Notes: generated by a model from the letters alone, not told the origin. A stretch of DNA of 49,124 nucleotides from Candidatus Kuenenia stuttgartensis (GCA_945876185.1 CAMCMZ010000024.1:1-49124), one strand, 5' to 3'; counted from the stretch's first letter, positions 1 to 8,428 are shown. Numbers and translations are program-made.

Positions 1-145
1 AGCTTATCCGACGAGCGAATGCCGCGATCATCTCCGTCATCCGATGGATGCTGAAGCAAAGACTGGGACGATGCTACCGGCGAAAGCCGCTGCATCCGTA
101 TGCAAGAACCCTGTAAAATTATTAGAAATTAAATCAATGCCATTG
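1..145 (+). mobile_element. Left copy of 145-bp inverted end repeat; probable IS right end with transposase C-terminus
   Basis: These bases are an exact reverse complement of 48980-49124. A frame open from base 3 to the TAA at 114-116 encodes 37 codons rich in Arg/Lys (segments WMLKQRLGRCYRRKP and LHPYART), which reads like the tail of a transposase. About 29 AT-rich bases follow the stop before the repeat ends at 145, as expected for an IS end. The small exported-protein gene on the minus strand runs into it and stops inside. Identity as an IS is inference; the IS family is not recognised. The window may end here because a multicopy IS broke the assembly. Confidence 0.6.
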
Positions 146-392
146 CCCCTGCCACTTCATAAGTTAAGTCGGGCTGCGCGTAGTGTTTGACACCAGGGTA
201 TTGCGGTGTGCTCTTGGCAAAGTGTGTAATGACGCGCGTGCCAACGAGCCAACCCGCCCACGGATTGGCATGGAGACGGGTGACGGCCTCCACCAACTGT
301 ATCTGCTCAGTGGCTGTCGTCGACTCTGCGGAACGCGAGCAGGCATTTGCCGCAAGGCACGCAATGAGTAAAAAAATCTTGTGCTTTTTCAT
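129..392 (-). pseudogene. Small exported protein, 3' end replaced by IS end
   Basis: The 87-residue product begins with a signal peptide (MKKHKIFLLIACLAANAC), ending in a Cys that could be a poor lipobox or a signal peptidase I site. The rest is a short soluble segment with no recognised domain. The last five residues and the stop codon come from the 145-bp inverted repeat, so the original C-terminus is probably lost. The gene starts 6 bp after the stop of the 118-residue protein and is likely co-transcribed with it. The family is unknown. Confidence 0.5.
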
Positions 393-398
393 TATCAG

Positions 399-755
399 CT
401 ACTTTGCAGCCGCCTTATTCCTGCCCACCGGCTTCTTCCGCTCCGACTTCTTGACCAACCCGATGGCATGAACCTGATCCGAGTCGGAACCGAACTGAGC
501 CTTGACCTGGGTCTTGGCTTCTTCGATGAGGTCGTGGAAGGTGTGGCTCTGGGTGGCGAAGGCGTCGCGGGCGGCGGCGAGGTCGGTGACGAGTTGGTCG
601 ACCTTGCGGCCGGCGGCGGTCAGGTCGGTGGCGGCGCTGCGCAGGTTGGCGGCGGTGTAGCGGGCATCGGCGGGTTTGTAGCCGGCGATGGTCTCGAGCT
701 GGTTGAGGACGTATTCGTCCTTGTCGAGGACGTGGGACGGGACGGGTTTGGGCAT
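399..755 (-). CDS. Small helical protein of unknown function
   Basis: The 118-residue product is predicted to be soluble, almost wholly helical and without Cys. A central stretch (DLTAAGRKVDQLVTDLAAAR) has coiled-coil character. The C-terminus is basic and ends in Lys/Ala (KKSERKKPVGRNKAAAK). A 'FGSDSDQVHAIGL..KSERK' tail resembles a small hypothetical family I recall from PVC bacteria and cyanobacteria, but I cannot name a function. The ATG is preceded by AAGG about 9 bases upstream. It heads a two-gene unit with the truncated exported protein. Confidence 0.7.
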   Translation of the reverse strand: MPKPVPSHVLDKDEYVLNQLETIAGYKPADARYTAANLRSAATDLTAAGRKVDQLVTDLAAARDAFATQSHTFHDLIEEAKTQVKAQFGSDSDQVHAIGLVKKSERKKPVGRNKAAAK

Positions 756-1441
756 GGGATGCCTTGGTTGGGGTTTGCTGGGCGTTTCAAGCCGCGTGGA
801 TGGATGAAACCTAGCGATGTCCGGTTGACGTCAAGGGTGGAGCTCAGCTGGCGGTCGAACGGTAGTGGTGGAATCGGCCAAATCGGCGAGGTGTGCCTTC
901 AACGCTGGGGCTGGCGATGAATCGTGGTGATCACGAAGGCTCAAGGCCGGCCTTGGAACCAAAATAACCAGTGTTTACGTCATCAACCGGGGTCTTTCCC
1001 ATGAAAAGGTACAGTGTTTTGCCAAAACACTGCCGCTTTATGTTCCAAAGCGGGTGATTTTTGCCAGAACACGACCGCATTTTCATTGAATACTCGCTTG
1101 TTTTGTTTCGAAGACCGAGTGTTTTGCCATAATGGTGTCCATTTTTAACAAAAACACGCCTGCTGAAGTCCAGGACGGACGATGGTACCTTCTGGACCGG
1201 GGGCCTCTCGCCATGTCGTTCCGGCTGTCGCCCCGGCACCGGCCGTGATCTGCCTCGGCGTCGCATCTGGGCGGGCCGACTCAGGGCGTTGCGGACGACG
1301 ACCATGTCACGGCAACCCAGTTGGTGCGGCCAGGCGATGGGCGGCACCATAGGGCATGGACAGATTCAGCGACCACCACATGATCCCGCCCTGCTTGCAG
1401 ACCGGATGCTTTTCCGCCCCTGGGAATTGATCCATGAACGT
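756..1441. other. Gene-free stretch with degenerate TTTTGCCA repeats
   Basis: No convincing gene lies here. Bases 961-1160 are more AT-rich than the surroundings and contain TTTTGCCA at 1017, 1058 and 1122 with loosely similar spacers. They also contain a perfect 9-bp palindrome with a 3-base loop (cagtgttttgccaaaacactg, 1012-1032). A minus-strand reading frame (931-1350) repeats GKT/GKN motifs only because of this DNA repetition and shows no coding signature otherwise. Confidence 0.5.
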
Positions 1442-1524
1442 GCCCGAGTGGCGGAATGGCAGACGCAGCGGTTTCAAAAACCGCCATCCTCACGGATGTG
1501 TGGGTTCGACTCCCTCCTCGGGCA
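1442..1524 (+). tRNA. tRNA-Leu (CAA)
   Basis: This class II tRNA has a 7-bp acceptor stem (gcccgag/ctcgggc), U8 and an anticodon stem gcggt/accgc around the loop ttcaaaa, giving anticodon CAA. It has a variable arm and a T loop with ggttcgac. The discriminator is A. CCA is not encoded directly after the discriminator (gcca follows). Confidence 0.95.
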
Positions 1525-1721
1525 GCCAATGCTTCGGAAATGGTCAGTCACCTTGGCCACAGGTGTTGGAGTGGGCGTTTCTTGTCCCACTCGGGACAAC
1601 TTTGCCAACCTTCTCCAATCTTTGCCGGTCTACTCAAAGCCGTGCCAGCTGGCGCCAAGCCGGGTCCAACCTGGTCAACCCCAGGCACCGCCAGCGTACA
1701 GGAAAAACCAGGGAAAATTCA

Positions 1722-1794
1722 TGCGCCCGCCGGGGTTCGAACCCGGGACCCTGTGATTAAAAGTCACATGCTCTACCAACTGAGCTACAGGCGC
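1722..1794 (-). tRNA. tRNA-Lys (UUU)
   Basis: The minus strand folds as a standard cloverleaf. The acceptor is gcgcctg/cgggcgc, the D arm carries agctcagttggtagagc, and the anticodon stem tgtga/tcaca surrounds the loop cttttaa (anticodon UUU). The T arm is ccgggttcgaaccccgg and the discriminator is A. It converges with tRNA-Leu, and the 200 bp between them contain no recognised gene. Confidence 0.95.
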
Positions 1795-1907
1795 CTGCGA
1801 AAATCCATCGTTGCCGGCAGCGTCCGTCCTCATCAGGCCTGCGACGCCAGCGTTCCCTTGCGGGGAGGGGGAAAATAGCCGCGTCGTCGAGGCTTGCAAC
1901 CGCAGGA

Positions 1908-2291
1908 TCAGGCCGGCGGCGGCACCGGGCGGGCGAGCAGCGTCTTGATCGCACCCAGGATCTGGTCCTTCGAGTACGGCTTCGGGATGTAATCGTCGCA
2001 GCCGACCGCGCGGCAGTGTTCTTCCTCGCCCTTCATGGCGTTGGCGGTGAGCGCGATGACCGGCAGGTGCTTCAGACGTGGATGGGCGCGGATGGCGGTC
2101 AGGGCGTCGTAGCCGTTCATCACCGGCATCATCATGTCGAGCAGGACCAGGCGGAAGGCCGTGGTTTCGAGTTTCAGCAGCGCCACGGACCCGTTGTCGG
2201 CGATTTCAAAGGAATACCCTGACCGCGTGAGGAGGAACGCGATCAGCTTCTGATTCACGGGATTGTCTTCGACGATCAGGATGTCCGGCAT
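1908..2291 (-). CDS. Single-domain response regulator (CheY/DivK-like receiver)
   Basis: The 127-residue product is a lone receiver domain. The acidic pair is E8/D9, the phospho-acceptor is D52 in VLLDMMMPVMNG, T82 is the switch residue (ALTANAM) and K104 is the conserved lysine (YIPKPYS). 'EDNPVNQKL' is typical of receivers that partner hybrid kinases or of DivK-like relay proteins. I start at the ATG giving MPDILIVEDN, because the longer reading frame adds 20 residues not found in receivers. There is no output domain and no kinase nearby, so the partner is unknown. It lies downstream of thiO on the same strand. Confidence 0.9.
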   Translation of the reverse strand: MPDILIVEDNPVNQKLIAFLLTRSGYSFEIADNGSVALLKLETTAFRLVLLDMMMPVMNGYDALTAIRAHPRLKHLPVIALTANAMKGEEEHCRAVGCDDYIPKPYSKDQILGAIKTLLARPVPPPA

Positions 2292-2381
2292 CGTGCGTAC
2301 CTGGGAACCGTGCGGGTGAGTCAAGCTATGCCAAGGTTCCGGCCAGGGCAACCGTGAGGTCGGACCAGCCTGCGAGACCCG

Positions 2382-3473
2382 TCAGACGCTTGAGACCACA
2401 CCCGCTGCGAGAGCGAAAGGGACGGCTTCGGGTGCGATCGCCAGCCGGTTCGTGAGCGCAACCACGATTTCGGCCGTGAGGGGGGCGAGCAGGATGCCAT
2501 TGCGGAAATGACCGGTGGCGACGATCAGGCCAGGTTGGATGCGGGCGATGAGCGGGCGGCCGCCGTGCAGGCGCGGACGCAGGCCGGTCCAGGTCTCGGC
2601 GATTTCGGCCTGAGCGAGAGCAGGGACGAGCCGCCGCGCCTGGGCAGCGAGCCGCGCGATTGCTGCGGCTTCCTCAGATTTGTTGAAACCGCTCTCGACC
2701 ATGGTCGATCCCACCACCACGCCCAGACCTCGGCGGGGAATGAGGTAGGCATGGTGGCAGTGGACGAAATGCTGGAGCAGACCGTCCGGGGCTGCGAAAC
2801 GCAGCATCTGGCCTTTGACCGGTTCGACGGGCAGCGTGAGCCCGGTGGTGCGCGCGAGCGTCTGGGACCACGCGCCACTGGCGAGCACCAAGTCGTCGGC
2901 CTCCAGGTGCTTTCCATCAGCGAGGTCGACCCGGCCCGGAGCGATGGCCGTGACGGTCTGGTCCGGACGCAGATCGACGCCGATGCCGACCACAGCGGTG
3001 CGCAACGCGGCGAGCAGCCGGCGCGGATCCACCTGCGCTGCCGGCAGGAGGAACGCCCCGGCTGCTCCGGTGAGGGCGCCATCCCGAGCAACGAGTTCGT
3101 GCTTGGTCCAGGTTTCCACCGCGATCCGAGCGACCCGCAGCGGTTCCAGACGCAGGTCGATGGCCTGGCGATCGTCGTCGTCCAGCCAGGGCACCAGTCC
3201 ACCCTGTTCGTGGAAATCGAGAGCGGCCGGATCGTCGACGAGCTGGCGCGCGAACGCCGGCCAACGCGCAAGCCCAGCGACACCGAGACGCCAGCGGTCG
3301 TCGGTGGCGTCGGCTTCGTGGTGCGGGGCGAGCATGCCGCCGGCGGCCCAGCTCGCCTCGCGCGCCTCAGGCGCGGCGTCGAGCACGGTCACGCCGTGGC
3401 CGGCCTGGGCCAAGCGCCAAGCACAGGCGAGGCCGATCACCCCGCCGCCGACGATCAGGATCGACCTATTCAT
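2382..3473 (-). CDS. thiO: FAD-dependent glycine/D-amino-acid oxidase, ThiO-like
   Basis: The 363-residue product belongs to the DAO (D-amino-acid oxidase) flavoprotein family. Its N-terminus has the Rossmann FAD motif (ILIVGGGVIGLACAWRLA) and an acidic strand end (VLDAAPEAREASWAAGGML), both typical of ThiO. The C-terminal GLRPRLHGGRPLI and ATGHFRNGILLAP match the FAD/substrate-lid region. ThiO makes the iminoglycine used for the thiazole ring of thiamine. No other thi gene is in the window, so the exact substrate is inferred. The ATG at 3473 is chosen over an upstream in-frame ATG because the flavin motif then starts at residue 4. Confidence 0.8.
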   Translation of the reverse strand: MNRSILIVGGGVIGLACAWRLAQAGHGVTVLDAAPEAREASWAAGGMLAPHHEADATDDRWRLGVAGLARWPAFARQLVDDPAALDFHEQGGLVPWLDDDDRQAIDLRLEPLRVARIAVETWTKHELVARDGALTGAAGAFLLPAAQVDPRRLLAALRTAVVGIGVDLRPDQTVTAIAPGRVDLADGKHLEADDLVLASGAWSQTLARTTGLTLPVEPVKGQMLRFAAPDGLLQHFVHCHHAYLIPRRGLGVVVGSTMVESGFNKSEEAAAIARLAAQARRLVPALAQAEIAETWTGLRPRLHGGRPLIARIQPGLIVATGHFRNGILLAPLTAEIVVALTNRLAIAPEAVPFALAAGVVSSV

Positions 3474-3540
3474 CCAAGTGGCCGTCCCTTTTCCGGGAGC
3501 GGGCATCCCCACCAGGAAAATCCCAGAGAAATCTTAGAAA

Positions 3541-3618
3541 AGATCGCAAGTGCGCCCCATATGCAAGGCGGAAGGAGGGAGTGTGGCAGCGCCACATGAC
3601 TTCCGACCAACGCCGCAG
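3541..3618 (-). repeat. Copy A of the stop-adjacent nested hairpin repeat (damaged 5' arm)
   Basis: This is a partial copy in tandem with copy B, same orientation. Reading the minus strand it keeps ctgcggcgttggtc, the central hairpin tgtggc-gct-gccaca and the 3' arm gcatatggggcgcacttgcgat. The 5' arm has diverged and the A/T tracts are eroded. It lies between the MlaE gene and thiO. Confidence 0.8.
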
Positions 3619-3652
3619 AAGTGCGCCCCAACCCCCACCAGAAAAATCCTGT

Positions 3653-3852
3653 AAAAAATCGCAAGTGCGCCCCAGCTGCAAGGCGGGAGGAAGGAGTTGG
3701 GAAGCGCCACGTCAGGACAGGTGTGGCCGCGCGGTCTCTTGGCCGCAACAGACCAACATATTTCCAGATCCGTTCGTGGGTGGTGGAATACACCTGTCCT
3801 GACGAGGACAGCTGACGACCAACGCCGCAGCTGGGGTGCACTTGCGATTTTT
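3653..3852 (-). repeat. Copy B of the stop-adjacent nested hairpin repeat, long form
   Basis: The 200-bp long form starts 3 bp after the MlaE-like stop codon. The outer arms are aaaaatcgcaagtgcacccc and its counterpart ending ttgcgatttttt. A second module is inserted in the middle: perfect 14-bp arms gtcaggacaggtgt (3711-3724) and acacctgtcctgac (3790-3803) enclose about 65 bp. Confidence 0.9.
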
Positions 3853-3855
3853 GTC

Positions 3856-4692
3856 TCATGCAACGTGGGTGAGGGCCCAGAGCTTGTTGAAGACCAGGGT
3901 GAGGACGAAGTTGACCACCATGACCAGCAGGCTGGCCTCGACCACCGCGCGGGTCACCGACTGGCCGACGCCGGTCGCGCCCCCTTGGGTGGCCAAACCC
4001 TGCCGGCAGGACACCAGCGCGATGATCGCCCCGAAGAAGAAGGTTTTCGCCAGGCCGCAGAGGATGTCCCAGGTGGTCACGAACTTCATCGACTGGAACC
4101 AGTAGCCGCCGGCATCGACCTGCCAGATGCCGATACACATCACGGCGGCGGCGATGATGCCGACCAGCGAGGCGAGCGCGGTGAGGAGCGGCAGCAGGAG
4201 CACGCTCGCGAGCACGCGCGGCGCGACCAGATGCGCGATCGGGTTGGTGCCCATCACGCGCAGGGCGTTGATTTGTTCAGTGATCTGCATGGTGCCGAGT
4301 TCGGCGGCCAGATTGGATCCCACCCGCCCGGCAAAGATCAGGGCGGTGAAGGCGGGCGCGAGCTGGCTCACCAGCGAATAGTTGATCATCGGCCCGCACA
4401 TGACCTCGGCGCGGAACTTCACCAGGGTGACATAGCACTGCACCGCCATCACCAGGCCGAGGAACATGCCGAAAATCAGCACCACCGGCAGGCTGAGGTA
4501 GCCGATGTGGTAGAGCTGGGTCAGCACCACGCTGCGCCGCTGCCGATCGCGCACCAGCGCCCGCGCGACCTGGAAGGCCAGGATGCTGAGGTCGCCGATG
4601 TGGCTGAACGTCTGGATCGTGATGCGGCCGATTCCGGCGGTGACGCCGACCGCCTTGCCGGGCGGGAAGGTGAAGGGGTTGGCGGGTTCCAC
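3856..4692 (-). CDS. MlaE-family ABC lipid transport permease
   Basis: With a GTG start at 4692 the product has 278 residues, close to the usual size of about 260. It is an inner-membrane permease of the MlaE/YrbE type, with the signature GRVGSNLAAELGTMQITEQI coupling helix followed by INALRVMGTNP. Hydrophobic segments are spread through VVLIFGMFLGLVMAVQ, LASVLLLPLLTALASLVGII and VVEASLLVMVVNFVLTLVF. Such permeases move phospholipids between membranes with an MlaF ATPase and MlaD-type protein. Neither partner gene is in the window. The start is uncertain: the reading frame continues upstream into sequence antisense to the neighbouring regulator, and no ATG precedes the conserved region. Confidence 0.85.
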   Translation of the reverse strand: MEPANPFTFPPGKAVGVTAGIGRITIQTFSHIGDLSILAFQVARALVRDRQRRSVVLTQLYHIGYLSLPVVLIFGMFLGLVMAVQCYVTLVKFRAEVMCGPMINYSLVSQLAPAFTALIFAGRVGSNLAAELGTMQITEQINALRVMGTNPIAHLVAPRVLASVLLLPLLTALASLVGIIAAAVMCIGIWQVDAGGYWFQSMKFVTTWDILCGLAKTFFFGAIIALVSCRQGLATQGGATGVGQSVTRAVVEASLLVMVVNFVLTLVFNKLWALTHVA

Positions 4693-4812
4693 GGCGGCAG
4701 CATGGCGCCCGACCCATGCGGGCAAAGCGTCTGCTCCGGCAGGCGGTTGGGATTGCACCGGCCTGGGCCTGCGTGGTCTGGCACCGGTCCTGCACCGGGT
4801 CAGATTGCCGCC

Positions 4813-5232
4813 ATGCTGACGGTTGCGCTCTGGATCATCGACGACACCGAGCACCACCATGCGGTGGCGGCCGCCACCGTGGCTGGGGACGCGCGCTTTG
4901 CCTTGACCGGATTCACCTCGGGTGCCGACGCGATCGCGAACTATCTGCTGGCGCGCCAGGATGCGCCGGAATCGCTGCCGCGCATCGTGCTGATGGATTT
5001 TTACCTTAGCGGTGAACGCGGTGACGCGGTGACTGCTGAACTACGGGAAGTCCAGGCGATCGGGCATCCGTTGACCGTGGTCGGGTATTCCTCACTGCGC
5101 GATGGTTCGCAGCGCATCGTCGATGCCGGTGGCGACTGCATCGTGCCGAAGCGCACGGATGCCGACGGCCGCAACCACGCGCTGCGGCAATGGCTCGACA
5201 CCTGGGCGGCGGCACACGGCCTGGGTCGCTGA
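4813..5232 (+). CDS. Receiver-like single-domain response regulator
   Basis: The 139-residue product has a receiver fold. The acidic pair is in WIIDDTEHH, the probable phospho-acceptor Asp is in VLMDFYLSGERGD, a Ser pair is in VVGYSSLRDG, and a conserved Lys is in DCIVPKR. The loop after the acceptor Asp (FYLSGERGD) departs from the usual 'MP..G', so it is a divergent receiver. There is no output domain. It is divergent from the MlaE-like gene across 120 bp, which must hold both promoters. No kinase is nearby. Copy C of the nested repeat begins 7 bp after its stop. Confidence 0.75.
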   Translation: MLTVALWIIDDTEHHHAVAAATVAGDARFALTGFTSGADAIANYLLARQDAPESLPRIVLMDFYLSGERGDAVTAELREVQAIGHPLTVVGYSSLRDGSQRIVDAGGDCIVPKRTDADGRNHALRQWLDTWAAAHGLGR

Positions 5233-5239
5233 TCACCCT

Positions 5240-5341
5240 AAAAATCGCAATTGCACCCCACCTGCTGCGTTGGTCGTCAGTCATTGGGCGCTGCCCAACT
5301 CCTTCCTCCCGCCTTGCATCTGGGGCGCACTTGCGATTTTT
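5240..5341 (+). repeat. Copy C of the stop-adjacent nested hairpin repeat, short form
   Basis: This is a clean 102-bp short form. The 5' arm is aaaaatcgcaattgcacccc, followed by ctgctgcgttggtcgtcag, the central hairpin ttgggc-gct-gcccaa (5284-5298), the pyrimidine tract ctccttcctcccg and the 3' arm ending ggggcgcacttgcgattttt. It follows the receiver gene stop by 7 bp. The 170 bp from here to rlmN hold nothing else I recognise. Confidence 0.9.
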
Positions 5342-5511
5342 GCAGGAAATTGTTGGTGTGGCAGTTTCGATGATGGTCGGTGTAGCCAGCGTTCAAAGCG
5401 GGGATGGCCGATCCGATCTCCTCACCCGATTGGTGCCGGCGGGAAATTCACCAACTCTTTTACCCGTGCCAACTTGCAGATAAATGCGAAGCTTTTTCGC
5501 ATGTTTTAGGA

Positions 5512-6693
5512 TCACTCCGACCGATTGCGCTCAACCGCCAATTGCCCGCAGGCGGCCATCACCGCCTCGCCCTTGGTGCGGCGGATCCGCACCGGGATAC
5601 GGGCCTCATCCAGCCGACGCGACATCGCGGCCACCTGGTCGCTGGTCGGTGCCGGCCAGGTTTTGCCCGGGATCGGGTGGTAGGGGATCAGGTTGACCAG
5701 CACCGGCAGGCCGGCGATCCAGGCTTTGAGGGCATCAACGTGGGGCTGGCCATCGTTGATGCCGGGGATCACCACCAGGCTGATCAGGATGCGTCGACCG
5801 CGTGGCAGTTTCAGGTCCGTCAAGGCGGCATGCAGATCCGCGAGCGGCGCCGATTTCGCGGTCGGCACGAAGATGCTACGCACCGCGTCGTCGGCGGCGA
5901 ACAGGCTGACCGCGAGGTTGATGCGGTCCAAATCCGTCTCGGCGAGTCGGCGCAGGCCCTCGATACGGCCGACCGTGCTCACCGTGATGTGCCGGTGCGC
6001 CAACCCCAGGCCGGCATGGTCGGTCAGCACGCGCACGGCGCGGCCGACCTCCTCGGCGTTGTCGAGCGGCTCGCCCATGCCCATGAAAACCAAGTTGCGC
6101 GGGCGGACGCCGGTGGCAGCGCTGATCGCCAGGAATTGACCGACGATTTCGTGTGCGGTCAGGTTTCGGACCAGGCCCATGCTGGCGGTATGGCAGAAAT
6201 GGCAGCCCATGCGGCAGCCGACCTGGGTCGAGACGCAGACCGTCCAATGGCGGCTGGAGCGAGGGTGGGGCACCGGCAATCCCGCCGATGGCGAGACGAA
6301 TTCCGGAGAGGGGGGCGAAGTGGGATCGCCGAGCCCCATCGGCACCAGCACCGTCTCGACCTCGGCCCCATCAGCGAGGCGGCACTTGACCTTGGTGGTG
6401 GTGCCGAGTTCTGCGTCGTCGGACCGCGTCAGCATGGTGACCTCGGGGACCAGCGACCCGGCGACGGCAGCGGTGATCGCGTCGATCGTACCCGGCCGGG
6501 CGGCCTCGGCCTCGCGCCAGAGCGGCAGCGCGGCGGGATCGAGCCGACCGGTCTGCATGAACTGGCGGTAGAGCGCGCGGTGGAAGCGAGCGCTGTGACC
6601 GACCCGAGCCGCAACCCAGGCGGAAAACGCGGGGAAATCCAGGCCGGCGAGATCGCTGTGGGCGTCGATGGCTGCGTCGATGGCGATAGTCAT
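5512..6693 (-). CDS. rlmN: Radical SAM 23S rRNA/tRNA (adenine-C2) methyltransferase RlmN
   Basis: The 393-residue product methylates C2 of A2503 in 23S rRNA and often A37 of tRNA. The radical SAM cluster cysteines are C160, C164 and C167 (GCRMGCHFCHTA). The upstream C153 (TVCVSTQ) is in the position conserved in RlmN. The methyl-carrier Cys is near residue 382 (MAACGQLA). GMGEPLDN is the SAM-binding GEP motif. An insertion of about 25 residues before the cluster (GLGDPTSPPSPEF onward) lengthens it a little. The start codon overlaps the stop of the upstream antiporter gene as ATGA, indicating translational coupling. Confidence 0.95.
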   Translation of the reverse strand: MTIAIDAAIDAHSDLAGLDFPAFSAWVAARVGHSARFHRALYRQFMQTGRLDPAALPLWREAEAARPGTIDAITAAVAGSLVPEVTMLTRSDDAELGTTTKVKCRLADGAEVETVLVPMGLGDPTSPPSPEFVSPSAGLPVPHPRSSRHWTVCVSTQVGCRMGCHFCHTASMGLVRNLTAHEIVGQFLAISAATGVRPRNLVFMGMGEPLDNAEEVGRAVRVLTDHAGLGLAHRHITVSTVGRIEGLRRLAETDLDRINLAVSLFAADDAVRSIFVPTAKSAPLADLHAALTDLKLPRGRRILISLVVIPGINDGQPHVDALKAWIAGLPVLVNLIPYHPIPGKTWPAPTSDQVAAMSRRLDEARIPVRIRRTKGEAVMAACGQLAVERNRSE

Positions 6694-8291
6694 GGCTTGG
6701 CTTTCACGCCTTCCGCCAGCGCAGACCGCAGCAGCGGCAACAGGGCTTCGGCGGTGGCCTGCTCATCGCAGATCACCCACTGCGCCCCGGCCGCGCGCAA
6801 CTGGTCGACCTGGCTGAGGAACGGAGCGCGGGCTATAATCGGCAGGGCGGGTTCGAGCGCGCGCAGGCGCTGCGCCACCACCGCCGACGCATCGGCGATC
6901 GGGAAGGTCAGCACGACCAACGCAGGCCGATGGCCCAGTTCCGGCAGCCAGTCCTCCATGTCTTCGATGCGGCCCTGGTGGATGCGCACCCCGCTGGCGC
7001 CGTCCCAGGTGCGCAGCAGACGTTCGTTGCGGTCGATCAGGAACAGCGCATGGCCCTGATCGCGCAGGGTGCCGACCACCGAATTGCCGACCGGGCCGAG
7101 ACCGGCCACGACGATGGTGCGGCCGCGCGTGCGGATCTCATCGAGGCTGCTTTTCGGCAGGAATCGCGTGGCGAGGATGAACAGGAGGGGGGTGGCGGCG
7201 AGGTTGATGCAGGTCGCTGCGATCAAGAGCTGGTACAGGTGCTTCGCCACCGGATCGCCGCTGTGCGCGAAGGCGGCAGTGGCGAGGACGAAGCTGAATT
7301 CACCGACGGATGCCAGCGCCAGGCCGTAGCCCAGAGCGGTGCGTCGTGGCATGCCGGCCAGGCGCAGCGCGAGCCAGCAGACCGGAGCTTTGAGCAGCAG
7401 GCCGATCGCCACCACGGTGGCGACCTCGCCGGCGTTGGCGGCGGTGAAGCGCGCATCGAACAACGCCCCCATCGCCATGAAGAACACGATCGCGGTGAGC
7501 CCCTGGAGCGGCTTGGTGCTCGCGTCGATGAGGTGCCGGTTGCCCTCGCCACCGAAGGCGAGGCCGGCGCAGAACGCTCCCACCGCCGCGCCAAGGCCAC
7601 AACGTTCCGTCAGCCAGGCAGCGCCAAGGGCGACCATGACCGAGAACGCGACTTCGAGTTCGGGCAGGCGGGCCGAGCGCACGCGATCGAACATCGCGGT
7701 GGCCAGCACCCGGCGCAGGACGACGGTCGCGACCAGCACACCGACGAGGCCGCTCGCGATCAGCCAAGTCGGCTTGCGGTCGCCGAGCGGGATGAGCAGC
7801 GAAAGTCCAATGAGGAGGGGGCCCAAAGCGATGTCCTGCACCAGGCTGACGCCCATTGCCAACTGACCATCCGGCTTGTGGCGCAGGCGGCGTTCATCCA
7901 GCAGGCGCACCAGCATCACGGTCGAGGTCATCGCCAGGCAGGCGCCGATCGCGAGCGCGTGCGGTGGGGCCAGACCCATGAGCATAGCCGCCGCGCTGCC
8001 GACACCGATCGTGATCACGACCTGGCCCAGCCCGGCGACCAGGATGGCGCCGAGCCGTCGGCGGGCGAGATCGATGTCGAGATCCAAACCAATGGAAAAC
8101 AGTAGCATCGCCGCGCCGACCTCGGCCAGCGGTTCGATCGTGTGGCGGTCGACCAGGCCGAACACGCCCGGGCCGGCGATGGCGCCGGTCAAAAGATAGG
8201 CGACCAGGGCGCTCACCCCGAGTCGTTGCAAGCCCAGCACCAGGGGCAGGCCGAGGGCGAGAAGGACGAGAAGTGCGTCCAGACCGCTCAT
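6690..8291 (-). CDS. Kef-type monovalent cation:proton antiporter with TrkA-N domain
   Basis: The 533-residue product has an N-terminal CPA2 antiporter region of about 12 helices (starting LDALLVLLALGLPLVLGLQR). A C-terminal TrkA-N/RCK Rossmann domain follows (IVVAGLGPVGNSVVGTLRDQG, then FLIDRNE). KefB/KefC proteins exchange K+ for H+ under NAD(H) or glutathione control; YbaL is similar. Specific ligands cannot be read here. I start at ATG 8291 (MSGLDALLVLL), because upstream residues are basic and overlap the lepB promoter region. It overlaps rlmN by 4 bp. The 137-bp gap to lepB must hold divergent promoters. Confidence 0.9.
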   Translation of the reverse strand: MSGLDALLVLLALGLPLVLGLQRLGVSALVAYLLTGAIAGPGVFGLVDRHTIEPLAEVGAAMLLFSIGLDLDIDLARRRLGAILVAGLGQVVITIGVGSAAAMLMGLAPPHALAIGACLAMTSTVMLVRLLDERRLRHKPDGQLAMGVSLVQDIALGPLLIGLSLLIPLGDRKPTWLIASGLVGVLVATVVLRRVLATAMFDRVRSARLPELEVAFSVMVALGAAWLTERCGLGAAVGAFCAGLAFGGEGNRHLIDASTKPLQGLTAIVFFMAMGALFDARFTAANAGEVATVVAIGLLLKAPVCWLALRLAGMPRRTALGYGLALASVGEFSFVLATAAFAHSGDPVAKHLYQLLIAATCINLAATPLLFILATRFLPKSSLDEIRTRGRTIVVAGLGPVGNSVVGTLRDQGHALFLIDRNERLLRTWDGASGVRIHQGRIEDMEDWLPELGHRPALVVLTFPIADASAVVAQRLRALEPALPIIARAPFLSQVDQLRAAGAQWVICDEQATAEALLPLLRSALAEGVKAKP

Positions 8292-8428
8292 GGAGGGGGT
8301 CGTATCCGGTGATACCGGTGCCGCCATCCTGGTGCTCGTCCGGGTTGACCAGGATGGCCGGCGGACGCGGCGTCGTTTCGCCCTGCCCGGCTGCTTGCGC
8401 CCTGAATCGGCAACCGACACTCCGGCGC

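Noticed and set aside
931-1350. Minus-strand 139-codon frame with repeated GKT/GKN motifs
   Set aside because: The repetition follows from the DNA repeats at 1012-1130. The N-terminal half is antisense-like and no family is recognised.
2508-3599. Long plus-strand frame opposite thiO (363 codons)
   Set aside because: It is a shadow of thiO in high-GC DNA. The minus strand has clear flavoprotein motifs.
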